The notes: generated by a model from the letters alone, not told the origin. Positions 35,569 to 48,803 are shown, numbered from the stretch's first letter. The stretch is 64,000 bases of DNA from Guadua angustifolia (GCA_036346375.1 CM070517.1:45852200-45916199), one strand, 5' to 3'. Numbers and translations: made by a program.

Positions 35569-37136
35569 ATCATTTCATTCACCTAAAACAATGGAATCAA
35601 ATAGTATAAGACTATTCCATTCGATTCGAACTCATCCCTCCAACCAGCTGGAATCAATTCATGGCTTCCTTTCTGTGGAGCTTACCATCGGTCATGGAAG
35701 GTCCCCTTTTGGGTGCAAGAATTCCGGTAAGGTTATAACAACCATTTTGATGCATCAACGGTGAACGCAGGTCCCATGCTGCACTGCGTTTGGACCTATT
35801 TTGATCGCATAGACAACAGCGGCCTGAGATCTCCTCGACGGTGCAACCCAAAGCATGTCCGCGGGAAGCATACGCAAAACATGGAAAAGGGCCGAGTTGT
35901 CCTGCGCGTGGAAAAGCGGCGGATGCGAATGATTCGGGAGTACTGAGATCGATGGGTGACGAAAACGGCGAGACCCGATCCGATCTTGATGCCGAGCTGA
36001 TTCGCTGAGATCGGCAAGGCTGCCAGCCACCGACCGGTCGCATCACGTCCGTCCGTCCGTTTTCCACAGGGACTGACCGTCAGGACACGCACGCTGCTAG
36101 AGGCAGGGCATCGTCGTTGGTGCAGGGCACTGTTCATCATGCCACGTTCGGAATAGACACGAGCGTCTTCAGCTCTGTCTGGTTAGACCGGGATGGATGG
36201 AAAAAAAAAAAAGAAAGAAAGAGAGATTTCACGATGGGTAGTACATGTGACAATAGAAATTAGATCTAGTTATTGATGTGTTGATGATATTTCTACTACT
36301 CTATTATAAGAGAAAATATAAATAAATATAAATTGTTTACATTGAATTTAGTGTACCGTAAAAAAAACTTAAAAATGACACAACATGGTTGCATCTAGGT
36401 AAATAACATACATGATTAATACTGGCGTTTTTTTGGGTAAGAATTTGTTTGACATTTGATCTTATTAGGCCATTTAGTAGATTTTTTGGGTAAGAATTAG
36501 CTTGACATTTGATGTCATTAGGCCTTTCTTTTTCTATGGGATAGTTCCCAGCACAAGAGGTAAAAAAAAATCCCGATTCTGCTCTTTTGCGGACGCACGC
36601 TAGATCGAGGGGGCAAATCCTGGGAGGCCGATCCAAGATCCAACAATCACATTGCTGTTGCATCGCCCTAGCACGACACCCAGCCGGCGTGAAATTAAGC
36701 ACAAGCCTAAGGTCGAGTTTGGTTAGGCTTAGTTTTCTTCTTACAGCTTAAAGTTATCTTTATGAAGTTATCTTTATGATTTAATCAGCTTAAAATTAAT
36801 TCGTTTTTATATGTGGTAAAGGTACATATTTTTATTAAAACCTTAATGTTATTGGTCTAAAATCAACACTCAATAAGAAAAAAAAACACACATCACCACT
36901 GAATTTAGCTTTTAGTTATATAAGAAAAAAAAAGTTTTTTTAAAAAGCCATCTTTTTGTTCAAGCTTTATTTTTTTAGCATTTTTAAGCTAGAGAAAAGT
37001 CTAAAGAAATAGGACCTCAGCTCAGATATGATCACAATACATCAAATCTAAAAGCATGAAATTTACAAGGATTTCACAAGACACACATTGATCGCTCTAA
37101 AATTCCTATGAAAATGACAGAAAGAAAAACCACCCT
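35569..37136. other. Intergenic stretch, no supported gene
   Basis: 35650–36140 is GC-richer, with overlapping frames on both strands (137 codons on minus) and no recognised domain. 'ggtaagaattwg(t/c)ttgacatttgat' occurs twice (36436 and 36490), a local duplication. 36715–37018 could be another MITE, but no target duplication is visible. Confidence 0.45.
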
Positions 37137-37138
37137 TA

Positions 37139-37410
37139 CTCCCTTCGTTTATTTTATAAGGCATATTTTGATTTTGTACAAGGATTAAGATTGCGTTGAA
37201 ATTGAGAAAGATACGAGAAAAAATAACTTAGATGCTTCCACTTAATTATCTTGAAAGATGAAAGATATACTTTATGTGAGTGGTAATGAATAAATGCATC
37301 GAGAAAATAAATAGGGGAATAGAAAAAATATTTCATTAAATCTACATATAAATATTATATTTATAAATAAAACTATTTAAAAAATAGATCTTATAAAAAT
37401 AACCGGAGAG
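37139..37410. mobile_element. Stowaway MITE, 272 bp
   Basis: Starts CTCCCTTCGTTTATTTTATA and ends AACCGGAGAG, with TA on both sides (37137–37138 and 37411–37412). The TIRs resemble the Stowaway/Tc1-mariner consensus CTCCCTCCGT. It aligns with a partial copy at 41130–41410. Non-coding. Confidence 0.85.
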
Positions 37411-37412
37411 TA

Positions 37413-38007
37413 ATTCGCGGCCAGCGGCTGTGTGGCCACCGTCCGCTAGACGACACCGAGGCGCATCTCGGCAGATCGAGGATGACACGGCTCAGCTTTG
37501 CCAGTGGATTTCATTGCATCACTGAGTTATCCCGTGAGGTCCAAAGGGTCAAAGATTTGGTCAAGGAAGGCGCATAAATCAAATCAATCATTAAATCCTC
37601 GCAGCTGCATGCATGCATGGCAGGTCGGTCGGTTGGTTCGCTCGGATGAGATCAGAGCAACTCTGCGCGCAGAGCTCGTATAAACCTACTACTACTACTA
37701 CTTGCTGGAAAGACATGGTAAATGCCTGTGCTTTTTAGCGTGGAATCCATGTCAGTGAAACGGGACAAGGGTTGCTAGCCCGGCCAGTGCAGTCAGCTTG
37801 AGCAGCTGCGAGTCAGCGGCTCAGTCAGAGTACTTAAGGCGCTAGTGGTCTTCGCAGCAGCAGCTTGCGCTGAAACTTGAGCGGCTCAGCGAATTTATGA
37901 TTCGTGGTGACTGCTAAGTGAACATGCATTGGTCACAGAAAATGGCCTTACCTTATTTTTGAAGAAAAACACTCCTTATTTTTGAAGAAAAATACTCTGT
38001 GTTGTGT
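37413..38007. other. Intergenic stretch, no supported gene
   Basis: Contains a (TAC)n-type short run near 37688–37701 and a duplicated 'ccttatttttgaagaaaaa' at about 37953 and 37977. No coding features. Confidence 0.45.
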
Positions 38008-38054
38008 TATTCTCTCCGTCTAAGTTCATAAGATGTATTTTTTCTTAGCACATA

Positions 38055-40584
38055 TAAGGGTGTGTATTTTTTCGATGAAACCGAAAAACTGAACCGAATC
38101 GAATTAACTAAGAAAAAGGTTTTTATTTCAATACTATTTGGTAATATTGATGTCCGGTTCGGTTTCTACAGTTTAGAGACCGATAGAACCGAAGCACCGA
38201 ATAGCCGACATGTTAAGCAGCAAAATTCCTCAGTCGGACGCCTAGGCAAGTCGAATCTCCTCCAAATTTCATCGCAGTCTCGACACCTTGATCTCTCCAC
38301 GCCGTCCCAAGCACTCCCTTAGCGCCACCTCGACGCCTCGATCTCTTGCTAATGGTGAAGCCCGTCCGCCGTTGCTGGTGAAGGAGCCGTTAGCCCCAAC
38401 ACGTCGCTCACGTTCCCCGCGGAGAGCGTGGAGGTAGCGGCCAAGAAGGCGAGGACGCCTCAGGAGGAGGTGAGCGGGTTGCGAGATCTGTGTGTTCGCC
38501 GTGAACCCTTGCTTGCTTAATTTACTCTCCTAGTTTAATTTATTACTTTAATTTCGTTGGTATTAATATGTTTCGTTCGTTTGCTCAGTGGGTGCTGGAG
38601 CAGCGCGGCGTGGTCGCGAGCTTACCGCAAGAAAACGCCCATCTTTTACACTTTACAGGTTCGTGACCTCTTTCTTTAATTATTTTTAGTGAGCCTACAG
38701 AATGAGATGTCTGTTGCTCTGCTGGATTAATTAGCTCGAGTGATAATCCTGATACACCGAGCTTGATCAGAAATCGTCACAGTTTTAAATTGAAAACAGC
38801 AAATAGAGGAGTACGGAGCCCGAAATTCCGGTCCATTTGCAATCGAGAAATCCCAAAATTCGACTGGATAACCCGAAATTTCGGTGTTCTTGCACCAGCA
38901 GAAAAGTGGGTCAAACGATGACAAAACATTTTGGATTTTTTTGGAGAGTCCTGACAAAATGGTGGTATTTCCATAAAAATTTCAGATAATTCTGAAGCTT
39001 GTGAAATTTTTAAAAATTCAAATATTGCTACTGTCGTGATAAAAAGCTGATTGGCAATTTTGAACTGAATGAAAAATGGTCCAAATCATGTTCGAAAATT
39101 TTGAAATTTTTGGTGCATGATTATGATGCATCACTAATGTTCTCATAAAATTTTTAGATGATGATCAAGCTTCATGAATTTTTAAAAATTTGAATAGTAC
39201 TATTGCACTGTTAAAAGGCTTACCCGCAGACATGAACAAAATCAAAAAATAGTATAAACCACTTAGAAAATTTTGAATTTTTTTGTGAATGGTCCTGATG
39301 TAATGTTAATGTTTATATAAAATGTTTAGATGATTATTATGCTTAAATGATTTTTAAAAATTCTAACAGTGCTCTGTCTTGGTAAAAACCTGATGATTAA
39401 TACATAGATTTGCTTTAGCAATAAAAAAACTTTAAAATTTTTGAAAATTTTACAAAAGGGTGATAAGGAAATTCTTAATATATCATAAAAATTTTGAATT
39501 ATGATCACACTCCAGTGAATTTATAAAATTCTTACAAGGCACAGTACCATTTATGTTCTTTCTCTTTTTATTTTTGAAATATAATATAACAAATGAATTT
39601 GATTGAAGTTCAATACTTAAATAAATTTGATTGACCGAACAAAAAGTTCAATTTTTTGTAAATTTTATAGAATGGTACTGAGATAATTCTTAATTTCTCA
39701 TAAAAATTTTAGATCATGATCACATTTGAGAAAATTTATAAAATTCTGACAAGGTTATTGTTGCAATTATGTTCATTCTATTTTTAATTTTTTAAAGATA
39801 ACAAATGAAGTTCAATTATTTTGAAAATTTTTATGTACGATCCCACACTACTAAATATAGTACCATAAAGTTTTAAGATCATTACCAAGCTTGTATAAAT
39901 TTTATAAAAATCTGATAGTGTTTATGTCAAAATTTTAAAATGCCTCAAAAATTTGGTTTTTCAACAGATTTTCGTAGAAGATGACTTTCTTAAGTGTTAT
40001 TGGGCCAAATCTGGCCCTAAAAGTTTAAAAACCGGCCAAAAATTATGAAATTTCGGCGAAACTTCACAGAAAAAATGAAATTATTGTAGCAATTTTAATT
40101 TTTTTATTTGGCCGGTAATTTAGATTTTATGGTAGCCCGAAATCTTAAATTTCAGTGAAAAATTGCCACAATTCGAATCGATGATCCAATTATTACTGTA
40201 GACACAATCTAGTGTTTGTACTGTGATTCCTTGCGCCACAAATTCCTTGTTCGGAGCTTGCGTCCAAGGAAAAGAAAGATGAGACCTTTCCAAATAGAGA
40301 TAATCCCGCGTTGACCCTACCAAGTTTATACTAGTATTTGCTTTCTTCTTTTTTGTTGCTTCGTTTCCTACATTTAGGCCTCATGTCTTTTCCTGCATTT
40401 TGGCTTCAATGTATCAAGTTATACCTGTGTGCCCAAATTTGGTTAACCGAAAACCAACGAACCGAATTATTTCGGTTAATTTGGGTCTATTTTTCTTTTT
40501 GTCTAAATAAATTCAGTTGGCATTTCCAAGAAACCAAAATATTTCAAAACCGAATAGACCGAAAAAACCGAATGTCCACCCCTA
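38055..40584. mobile_element. Non-autonomous hAT element (2530 bp) with nested repeat
   Basis: The 8-bp duplication AGCACATA flanks it exactly (38047–38054 and 40585–40592). The right end inverted reads TAGGGGTGGACATTCGG; the left end reads TAAGGGTGTGTATTTTTTCG, a diverged partner. Subterminal zones hold 'aaccgaa'-type motifs in both orientations, as in other hAT copies in the window. 38280–38660 is GC-richer and may be captured DNA. No transposase. Confidence 0.85.
38781..40170. repeat. Inverted copy of the AT-rich ~172-bp-module element (copy 3)
   Basis: Internal motifs match 4359–5847 and 47337–48795 in reverse orientation. The 'acagtgctctgtc'-like marker recurs near 39020, 39192, 39363 and 39530, about 172 bp apart. 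The left end CAGTTTTAAATTG fits the family terminus; the right border and target duplication are unclear. Confidence 0.55.
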
Positions 40585-40791
40585 AGCACATAGACCAATA
40601 AGATAGTATCACTAAACACTATATTCAATACATAGATGTAGAGAATATGAAGTAAAGATGGATATTTAAAAGTTGTATAAGGAACAACACACTAATTTTG
40701 CATTGAAATATGAAATATATCTTATATTTACATACAAAACCATTCAAAAATAAATCTCATAAACTTGGACGATGGGAGTACATATGTAGTA

Positions 40792-41047
40792 ATCCCTCCG
40801 GTCACAAATAGTTATCGCTTTAGACATCAATATGGTCTCTAAAACATAGCATTGACCACTGTTTTTTATTATAATATATTTATAAAACCGAATAAATTTA
40901 TAATATTACAACAGTACTTTTCGAGACAAATCCATACTAGATTTTCATGTATCTAATTTAAATATTTAAAAAGATATTGACAGTAAAAATTTTAAAGGTT
41001 TGATTGCACTTATATCTAAAACAACAACTATTTATGACTGAATGGAG
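40792..41047. mobile_element. Stowaway MITE, 256 bp
   Basis: Begins ATCCCTCCGGTCACAAATAG and ends CTATTTATGACTGAATGGAG; TA flanks at 40790–40791 and 41048–41049. Same family as the truncated copy at 7284–7497. Confidence 0.8.
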
Positions 41048-41129
41048 TATATTTTGTATTACCTCTCTTTTTTTCTGGGGGAGGATGTTGGGGTGGATTA
41101 ACGTGCTTGGGTTGGCAGTGCTAGAATGG

Positions 41130-41415
41130 TGGGGTTGTAGTTTGACAAAAATATAAGGTATACTTTGACTTTACATAAGGATTTGGTTTGTGGTGAAATT
41201 GAGAAAGATATAAGCGAAAATGACTTAGATACTTTAATTGTCTTTCAAGATGAGAGATGATAATTTGTATGGATGGTAATGAATAAATGCATATGTTTAA
41301 TAGAGAATAAATACGGTACTTTAGGAAAAACCTCATTAAATTTATAAAAACAAACTTTATATTTCTAAACAAGATCATTCAGACTATAAGTCTTATATTT
41401 CTGAACAGATGAAGT
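41130..41415. mobile_element. Diverged Stowaway-like MITE
   Basis: The body matches 37139–37410 (shared 'tacaaggatt', 'gaaattgagaaagata' and 'gtaatgaataaatgcat' phrases). The terminal inverted repeats are poorly preserved, so the borders are approximate. Confidence 0.5.
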
Positions 41416-42706
41416 ATTGGTTACAAGATCATGATCCTAATTATAGGTTATGGGTTGCTATTTTCTGAGCGATCATGCATGTGGTGCAGATCGGGATCAC
41501 GGCAACCTACGCCCTACGGCAACCTTTTTGCAGAAAAATAGTCAGCCGTTCGAAACAAACATTGGCCGCTGGCCTTCTTTGAACTCCACCCATGCACCGT
41601 CTCTGTGAGGCCGGCCCATCTGTCAACCTCACGTACGTACGTAACTCGATCGTACGTACATGCAGGATTGCTCATATACATGTATACCTCCATGTTACCC
41701 AGACATTCTCTCTTCCGGCCTGTTCTCTCCATCGATCTCTTTTGTCCAACCCCATGAAAATAAAATTTAGGAAACAGCATAATACCAGACCAGTTACCCG
41801 AAACCAGATGAGCTAGACAGAGGTTGGTGAGAGAAATGGAGGCAAAGTATAATATATACTGGTACTGAGAAACAAAAAATTAAGAAGATGAGGAGAAGAG
41901 GAATACAGGGATCAAGGAATGGAGACAAGCTCGAGCTGTGCTCACGTGGATGGTGGCCAGTGACAGCCTCGCCCCGGCGCCGTGCCCATGTCCCAGACCG
42001 AAACAACCAAGCAGCCAATCGTCGTCGCCGTCGCCCTGCCACCTTTCGTTCTCTCCACCGTACGTCCATCTCGCTCTCTGTCTCTGATCTTGCAATGCTT
42101 CCTGTACAACTCATTTCAGAAGACGCAGGATAGATCTAATAACTCTAATTATTTGTGCAGACTAATAACTAGATCTAATCAGTTCGATGATGTGATATTA
42201 TAACTGATGACACGGAGTGTTTGTTTCGCTCTGGCAATCACATGCGGGGGGGCTATTAACAAAGATATCTTCTCTTAGCAGGTGATCAGTGATATATCAG
42301 CATGAACGCACCGCAATTCGCAGATGCGTGCAGCCTGATGGGTGACGAGTAGCGAGCGGCACGACGTACGTCGACGCAGCCATACACGTATGAGCAGCAC
42401 AGCACGCACGTGAATCTGTGTGCCATATGCTGCCGCGCGATCGAATCGAATCGAATCGAATCGCGGCGGATTGGATTGGATTATCACCGGCCGGCCGGGA
42501 ACATTGGAGGACGGAGTCGTGTGCTATTTGGATTACATTCCTGCGTTCCAGACGAGCATCCAGTTAATTTCTCGCTCGCCTTTTCGCTGGCTGCGCATGT
42601 GTGGTGTGGAGCCCAAATTGCATGAACAGATAACACGACCGTGGTGATACTGTTTGAGCTCACGACAGGGGATGGCAACGGCGAACCATGCTTCAAACGT
42701 ACTGCA
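41416..42706. other. Intergenic stretch, no supported gene
   Basis: GC-moderate, with overlapping short frames on both strands near 41790–42130 and 42270–42700 and a GAATC run near 42440–42465. None shows a domain. Possible remnants of genes or promoters; nothing firm. Confidence 0.4.
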
Positions 42707-42709
42707 TTA

Positions 42710-43013
42710 TGGGTGCGTTTGGCAGAACTCCTAGCTTCAGTTTTCTTATGAGAAGCTAATGAGCTCTACCAAATAAGAAAAAATCAATCAGTTTCACATA
42801 AGAATCTGAGGAAGTGATTCATGTTTTTTGATTTGTAGCGTGGGAGCTAAAAAAACCTACTTCCCACCTGATTCATAACCTCCCAGTTATAAATCTCCCC
42901 ACTAAGTTCATAACTATTTCTCAAATAAGAATCACTTCCATCAGAGAATCGATTCCATAGAGAATCAAGAGCTGTAGATAAAAATCAGGATCTAGAGCTC
43001 TGCCACATAGAAT
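42710..43013. mobile_element. Tourist-type MITE (PIF/Harbinger), 304 bp
   Basis: Ends TGGGTGCGTTTGGCAGAACTC and the inverted GAGCTCTGCCACATAGAAT; TTA flanks at 42707–42709 and 43014–43016. Interior non-coding. Confidence 0.6.
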
Positions 43014-43016
43014 TTA

Positions 43017-44319
43017 GACCAAACTTTACAAAACGGCGGGAAACTCCGGATTCGAACCCTACCGACCGACCACTCATTCAGACGCAATCATTCCCGGATG
43101 GACCAGGTGCAGCATGCCAGTTCTTATCCATTTGAACTGACCGAGATCGATCCAGGCTTTCCCGCGCCCATAGCTTCATGACGATGGGCATGGTCCACAG
43201 ATTCCCCTCCGTTCTTTACTTAATCTGCTTTGGCGCCATCAGCAATTCAGCAAGGCAGAAGAGTTAGTTACTCCATTATTCTCTCCATTCCTCCTCACCT
43301 GTCCCCGCCCCGGCCATTGCATTGCTCTTATCTGCAGCGCAGCCAACATACATTCCTTGCTCTGAGCTACAAACAAGGATGGATATCCATGGAGCAGGAA
43401 GCGATCGCACAAGCCAATCAATCGGCCAATAGCTCATTGTGAACCATATATTGCCATTGATTTGTGCTGTTCTTTCTCGGTTGCTACATCGACCGACTGG
43501 CTAGCTCTTGGTCGGAGAGCGTGGGACACTGGTTTGAACGGCGACAGGAACCTCCAAACCCTTTTGGTGTTCCCGAACAGGATTGGGTTGGATGTCTACG
43601 GGCTAAACCGCTAAAGGCTTAGGCGCCCTGTCAATTCTTGCTGATGCTATATATCACAGTCGCTAAGACACTGGCGTGTGGTTCTGTTACTGTTATATTT
43701 GAACTAGAGAAATTTTATGGTAGTATATAGTATGCAGTAGAAATTAATCATATATAGTCATTGATTTATTAAGGGTATTTCTACTATTTTATTATCGAAG
43801 GAAGTATAAATAAATACGAGCTAATATGATCTATTAGATTAGAAAAAAAATGATACATATTAAATTTAGTGTAACGGAAAAAAAAAACTCTTGAACTAAT
43901 CATTTATCCGCAGGCTCGCAAAGCTAGTTGAAATTAATGCTATCAGTGAACCCCACCAAGTTTCTTATAGGATCAGCGACCTCTGTTTAGGTTAAGATAA
44001 ATAGGGAAAAGACTACACATACACCGCTGCCACCACCCACATTGGCATGTCTCTCTAAAGCTAGCTAGTAGGTCTCACCTCTCGAGTTTTCCTCTGTTTT
44101 TTTCCCTCCAACCGCACTTTTCTTGCGAATCTAATCTCATAGCGAATAAATTTGCAAAAACAATCTCTCCTCGACCACAAAAAGTGTGACAGATGATACA
44201 TGTCACATGCCATGCTCTCATATCACAGCAACACTTTCTATCATGTAAGTGGGATGTCTGAGGCTCCTGTCGAGCTACCTAAGCTCGGTTGATAGGTACC
44301 GAGCTTCCACTGCTCGGTA
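43017..44319. other. Intergenic stretch, no supported gene
   Basis: Contains short frames only. CCAATAGCTCATTGTGA at 43426–43442 also occurs at 48796–48812. The block at 44190–44310 resembles 32920–33110. Confidence 0.4.
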
Positions 44320-44449
44320 GTGTCTTAATTAGCCACTTAATTAAGTAAAGTCACATAATTAAGTGATTATAGTGTCTAATCAAGGTGTCTTAATTAGCCA
44401 CTTAATTAAGTAAAGTCACATAATTAAGTGATTATAGTGTCTAATCAAG
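44320..44449. repeat. 65-bp direct tandem duplication
   Basis: Two near-identical units start GTGTCTTAATTAGCCACTT at 44320 and 44385. The next bases begin a third, quickly diverging unit. Non-coding. Confidence 0.9.
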
Positions 44450-46365
44450 GTGTTTAATTGATGAACTTGCCAAGGTATGGGTGCTCGGCGGGAAAACTTA
44501 TAGTACTCCCATAACACGGCAGGTGATACGTGTTAGCTGATGCTTCTTCTTCAGTTGGAAAGAGGTCATGTTTACATATTTTTTCGAAAGGGGTCTAGAT
44601 TTGCAATAAAAATATTGTATGGGGCTACAGAAAAGAACTCTTCTCATCTCTCAAGGCTAAGCTAGGTCCCTTTTAGCTTAAGACAAGGAGGAGAAGATGC
44701 AAGGGAAGCTGGCATGGACCCAAATATTACATTTGCATGTGGTGATGTGAGCTCTGATTGGCGCCCAAATCTTTTTCTTGTGACCCGTCCATGCATGCAC
44801 GTACTTGCCACCCTTTTTCTTCCGCCATTGCTAGCTAAGCACGCATGCATGCATCGATTGGGACTGATGCATGGTGTCTCAATCATCGAGACTTGGAAAA
44901 TATCCTATACATCTCAGTTTTGCACATGCTCTTGATCGCCAGGTTTGGCTCGTTTTGGATCATGTCAGATCAGCTAATTGAGCTAGCCCTAGTGGTTAGT
45001 CTAAGATCTAGAGTCCACCCTCAGGCGTAAAGTTTCACGCACCACATAAATCACGCATAGCGAGCTGATTGAATTCTGAAAGGCACGTGTTGAACAAGCT
45101 GGTTAGCAGAAATGACTACGAGAAATTAAGTTTTTCTTTTCTGATAGGATCAGTATATCTACGTTTAATTTAGGACTCGTTGGAATACATAAATTTGGTA
45201 AGAAGTAGCAAATACGAATACATAAATTTGGTAGGAAGTAGCAAATATACCCTGGGAAATTAATCGCCAATTCGAAGGAGCCCTTGGCGAGTCACCTGAA
45301 CAGTAGAGCAAAACGATCAATGATGAGTGATGACCTTGGCCACGTGTACCCCATCCATTATCATCTTGGCATCTCTTGGCATTTCTAGTCTTTTTAGGTC
45401 CCTATATGTCTTATCCTTTTGATACACGATGCCATCTCACACTAGAAAGGCAGTGATGACGCAGTGTGCACGAGCCAGGCCAAAGCAAATGCCCTCGCTA
45501 GCTGGCTTTTGTAAAGCGACCATGGCCTTTCCCTCAGATCTCAGCTCACCGCACCTCGTTCTCGCTTCTCACCCATCATATGCATACAGACCCTACATCA
45601 GAAACATCACTTTTTCTAGCTCTACGTATCTTGTTTTTACAAATTTAATCTCTCTCTTCGATCGTAATTACAAGAATAATTATATCTCCAACCATGACAA
45701 TGGCTTCCGCATATCCTCACCTACACGCTTTCTAAGAAAATACTATATCTGCAAATACGTACGTGAAAAGAAAGATACACTAACCAGGAAAGAGATCGAT
45801 GATTTCCCAAACCTGCGGTGGAAAGTTGAGAGCGAAGAACAGCGACGGCATCATCGGACGACACACCAAGGGTGTAGATGTTGTTGACAGAGTAGAATGG
45901 TACGTGTCCTACAACTGTGACACTTGTGTCACTCACTGTTTCCTAGGCGTCTCAGTGACGTTAACGCGGATGGCAGTCACCGGTGAGAGAGAGAGAGATT
46001 GAGAGCACATTTCCCAACCTCCCATGTTCTCTTCTCCTTGAGTCCTTTCCCAACCCTTTCTCTCTCATCTCAGTGCCGCTCGCTTTTTGCTCTGCCACAT
46101 CCCTTGGTCTTTCCGATCCATCCCTTTCTCTCTCTCTCTCTCTCCCCTAATACCAGTACTACTAACCACAGTTGATTAGTTTAGTGGCATGGCCGAGGTG
46201 TTGCTACAGTTCAGTGCATTTGCACTGCTTTGTGGCTCCATCCAAGGGCATCAAAGGGAATACAGGAATCAGCGCTGTGGATGCATGCACCAGTGATGCA
46301 CCAAGTGCAATGATGCTGAGTTGAATTCTCATGTCATGAATGTACTGCTGCTGCTCGTGTTGTAT
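44450..46365. other. Intergenic stretch, no supported gene
   Basis: Includes a local direct duplication 'aatacataaatttggtagg/aagaagtagcaaata' (about 45186 and 45219). A 152-codon plus frame at 45429–45887 has no recognised domain and AT-rich coding. Near 46124–46144 there is a (TC)n run, and at 45986–45998 a (GA)n run. Many 'catgcatg' motifs occur near 44840. Confidence 0.4.
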
Positions 46366-46367
46366 GG

Positions 46368-46770
46368 ATTCTTTTGGCAAAAAAGAAAAAAAACTGTTTA
46401 GTAGTATAGTTTTTTAAAACTATAGTATTGATATATTATAGTTTGTAATTGTTTTGTCATGAATACTATGATTTTACCAAACTCCTTTGAAATCATGGTA
46501 TTCCTTGGAACTACCAACTGTTTAGATGTAATATCATAAACCATAGTATTTGAGTGGAAATAGGCAAGAAGCTAGCTAAAATCATGAAAACTTTGGATTG
46601 GAGTAGAGTTTCAAATACTCTAAAAATATCATGGTATCTACCAAACCATAATTTTTAACACAGAGTTTTTGGCATGGTAACCAAACACCTTATGGTATAA
46701 AATACCATGGTATTCTTAGAAACCATGGTATTACTTAGAAACCATGAAAATACATTGCTTCAAAACAGGA
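46368..46770. mobile_element. Possible Tourist-like MITE
   Basis: The interior is dense in 'accatggtatt'-like phrases in both orientations, and the right end inverted (GGTCCTGTTTTGAAGCAATG) resembles the termini at 35211–35565. The left end is less clear and no target duplication is visible. Confidence 0.45.
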
Positions 46771-47328
46771 CCGAAGTAGTTGCGGTGCAGTGCAAATGAA
46801 TGACTAATAACGAGAATTTAAAAAATGACTATAATTCTCGACGTATACCGCAAGTTGATATCCAAAACGCCGGAATTTTTTCTGATTTCTATTGAAATGG
46901 AACTGTTTCTCGTTGCATTCCTAAGAGATTCTTGTGTTTCAAGTAGGATCTCTGTCTCTCCGTAATGTTATTCCTGATAGTGGTTTGTACTTTTGAATGC
47001 CACAGTCCATGACAAAATTCTTTTGATCAAATTAATTATGTCACCACGTATCACTTAACCACCGGCCCAAGAGGTCTTAGCAATATTCTTTGTTAATTAG
47101 TTTGGCCTGCATGAGGTACCTGTAATTGGGAGGTGTGCTTTAATCATGGTGAGCATGGGGAGTGTGGGACTGTGATTTAGCAGTCAGAGACTCGGATGGA
47201 GGGAGGGGAGGCTACTCACAACGATGTGAACAGTAAACACAACTCCCAAAGCCAGCTTAGCAAGTGTGTGATTTCTTTATCCTTTCCCATTTCATTATGC
47301 CACCATGGGATGCAGCTTTTTCATCGGT
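46771..47328. other. Intergenic stretch, nothing seen
   Basis: AT-rich with no open frame of note and no element borders. Confidence 0.5.
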
Positions 47329-47336
47329 CCAATAGC

Positions 47337-48795
47337 CAGGGTATAAAATTTCGGCGATTTTCTGGTGAAATCTCAGATTTCGGGACAGAGCGAATTTGAA
47401 ATAACGGGGCGAATTGAATTTTTTTAAAAAAATTTAAAATTGCTACAGTAGGTAATTTCAGCGAAATTTCAGGAAAATCGGGCGAAATTTTGGGAATTAA
47501 ATCCAGATTTAGTTCAATAATCCTTAAGAAAGTCATCTTCCATGAAAATTTGTTGAAAAATTGAATTTTTTAGACATTTTAAAATTTAAGTAGAAACACT
47601 GTCAGATTTTTATAAAATTGTACAAGCTTGATAATGATCCAAAAAATTTATGAAACTATCTTTAGTAGTGTAGAATCATACATAAAAATTTTCAAAATAA
47701 TTAAACTTCATTTGTTATCTTTAAAAAATAAAAATAGTATGAACATAATTGGGACAAGAAACTTTTATATTTTTATAAATTTTCTCGAGTGTGATCATGA
47801 TCTAAAATTTTTCTGAGAGATTAAGAATTGACTCAGTACCATTCTATAATTTTTTTTAAAAAAATCAACTTTGTTTGTTTAGTTAATCAAATCTATACAA
47901 GCACTGCACTTCATTTGTTATTATATTTCAAATATCAAAAAGAGAAAAGAACATAAATGCTACTGTTCTTTTTAAGAATTTTATAAATTAACTGGAGTGT
48001 AATCATGATTCTAAATTTTTATGAGATGTTTAGAATTTTCTTATCACCCTTCTGTAAAATTTTCACAAATTTTAAACCTTATTTTATCGCTAAAACAAAT
48101 CTATGTATTGATTATCAGACTTTTATCAGGACGTAGCACTGTCCGAATTTTTGGAATTTCTTCAAGTATGATAATAATATGAAACTTTTATAAAAAATAT
48201 TAGTGATACATCATGACCCTCCACAAAACTTTCTAAAATTTTCCAATGTGGTTTGCACTATTTTTCATTCTGTTCAAATTTGTCAGTAAGACTTTTATCA
48301 GGACAGTAGCACTGTCCAAATTTTTGCAAATTCTTGAACCTTGATCACAGTCCCAAAATTTTATGAAAACATTAGTAATTCATCAGAATCATGCACAAAA
48401 AATTTCAAAATTTTCTAACGTTGTTTGTACCATTTTTCATCCGATTTAAACTTGCTGGTCAACGTTTCATCTGGATAGTACTAATGTTTGAATTTTTAAA
48501 AATTCTACAAACCTAATAATCATCTGAAAATTTTATGAGAACATCTCTGATATGTCAGGAACCTTCAAAAAAAATTCAAAATTTTTTGATATCGTTTGAA
48601 ACATTTTTTGATTAGTTCAATTTTGTCGAAATTTCGAGAATTTCAGCCAAAATTTTGGATTTTTGACTGAAATTTCGGTAATAAAAAACCAGATTTGAAA
48701 TTTGAACGGATTTTGTCCGAAATAATAAAATTTCGCTAAAATTTCGGATTTCGACCGGCAACGAAATTTCATCCAAAACGAAATTCAAATCCTGA
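47337..48795. mobile_element. Non-autonomous hAT-like AT-rich element with ~172-bp modules (copy 2)
   Basis: Starts CAGGGTATAAAATTTCG; the right end inverted reads CAGGATTTGAATTTCG. An 8-bp repeat CCAATAGC flanks it (47329–47336 and 48796–48803, with one extra A at the right junction). Modules marked by 'caggacagtagcactgtcc'-like sequence recur near 48119, 48291 and 48464. Non-coding; same family as 4359–5847. Confidence 0.75.
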
Positions 48796-48803
48796 CCAAT
48801 AGC

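Larger units (their letters stand above)
38010..40778. mobile_element. Stowaway MITE split by a hAT insertion
   Basis: The left piece (38010–38054, TTCTCTCCGTCTAAGTTCAT) and right piece (40585–40778, ending AACTTGGACGATGGGAG) together make a Stowaway element flanked by TA (38008–38009 and 40779–40780). The hAT element 38055–40584 separates them. The right piece aligns with other Stowaway bodies nearby. Confidence 0.75.

Noticed and set aside
36715..37018. Another MITE beginning AGGTCGAGTTTGGTTAGG
   Set aside because: The right end is only weakly inverted (AGGTCCTATTTCTTTAG) and no target duplication is present.
43050..43090. tRNA-like 'ggattcgaaccct' motif
   Set aside because: Only the T-arm-like phrase is present; no cloverleaf can be formed around it.
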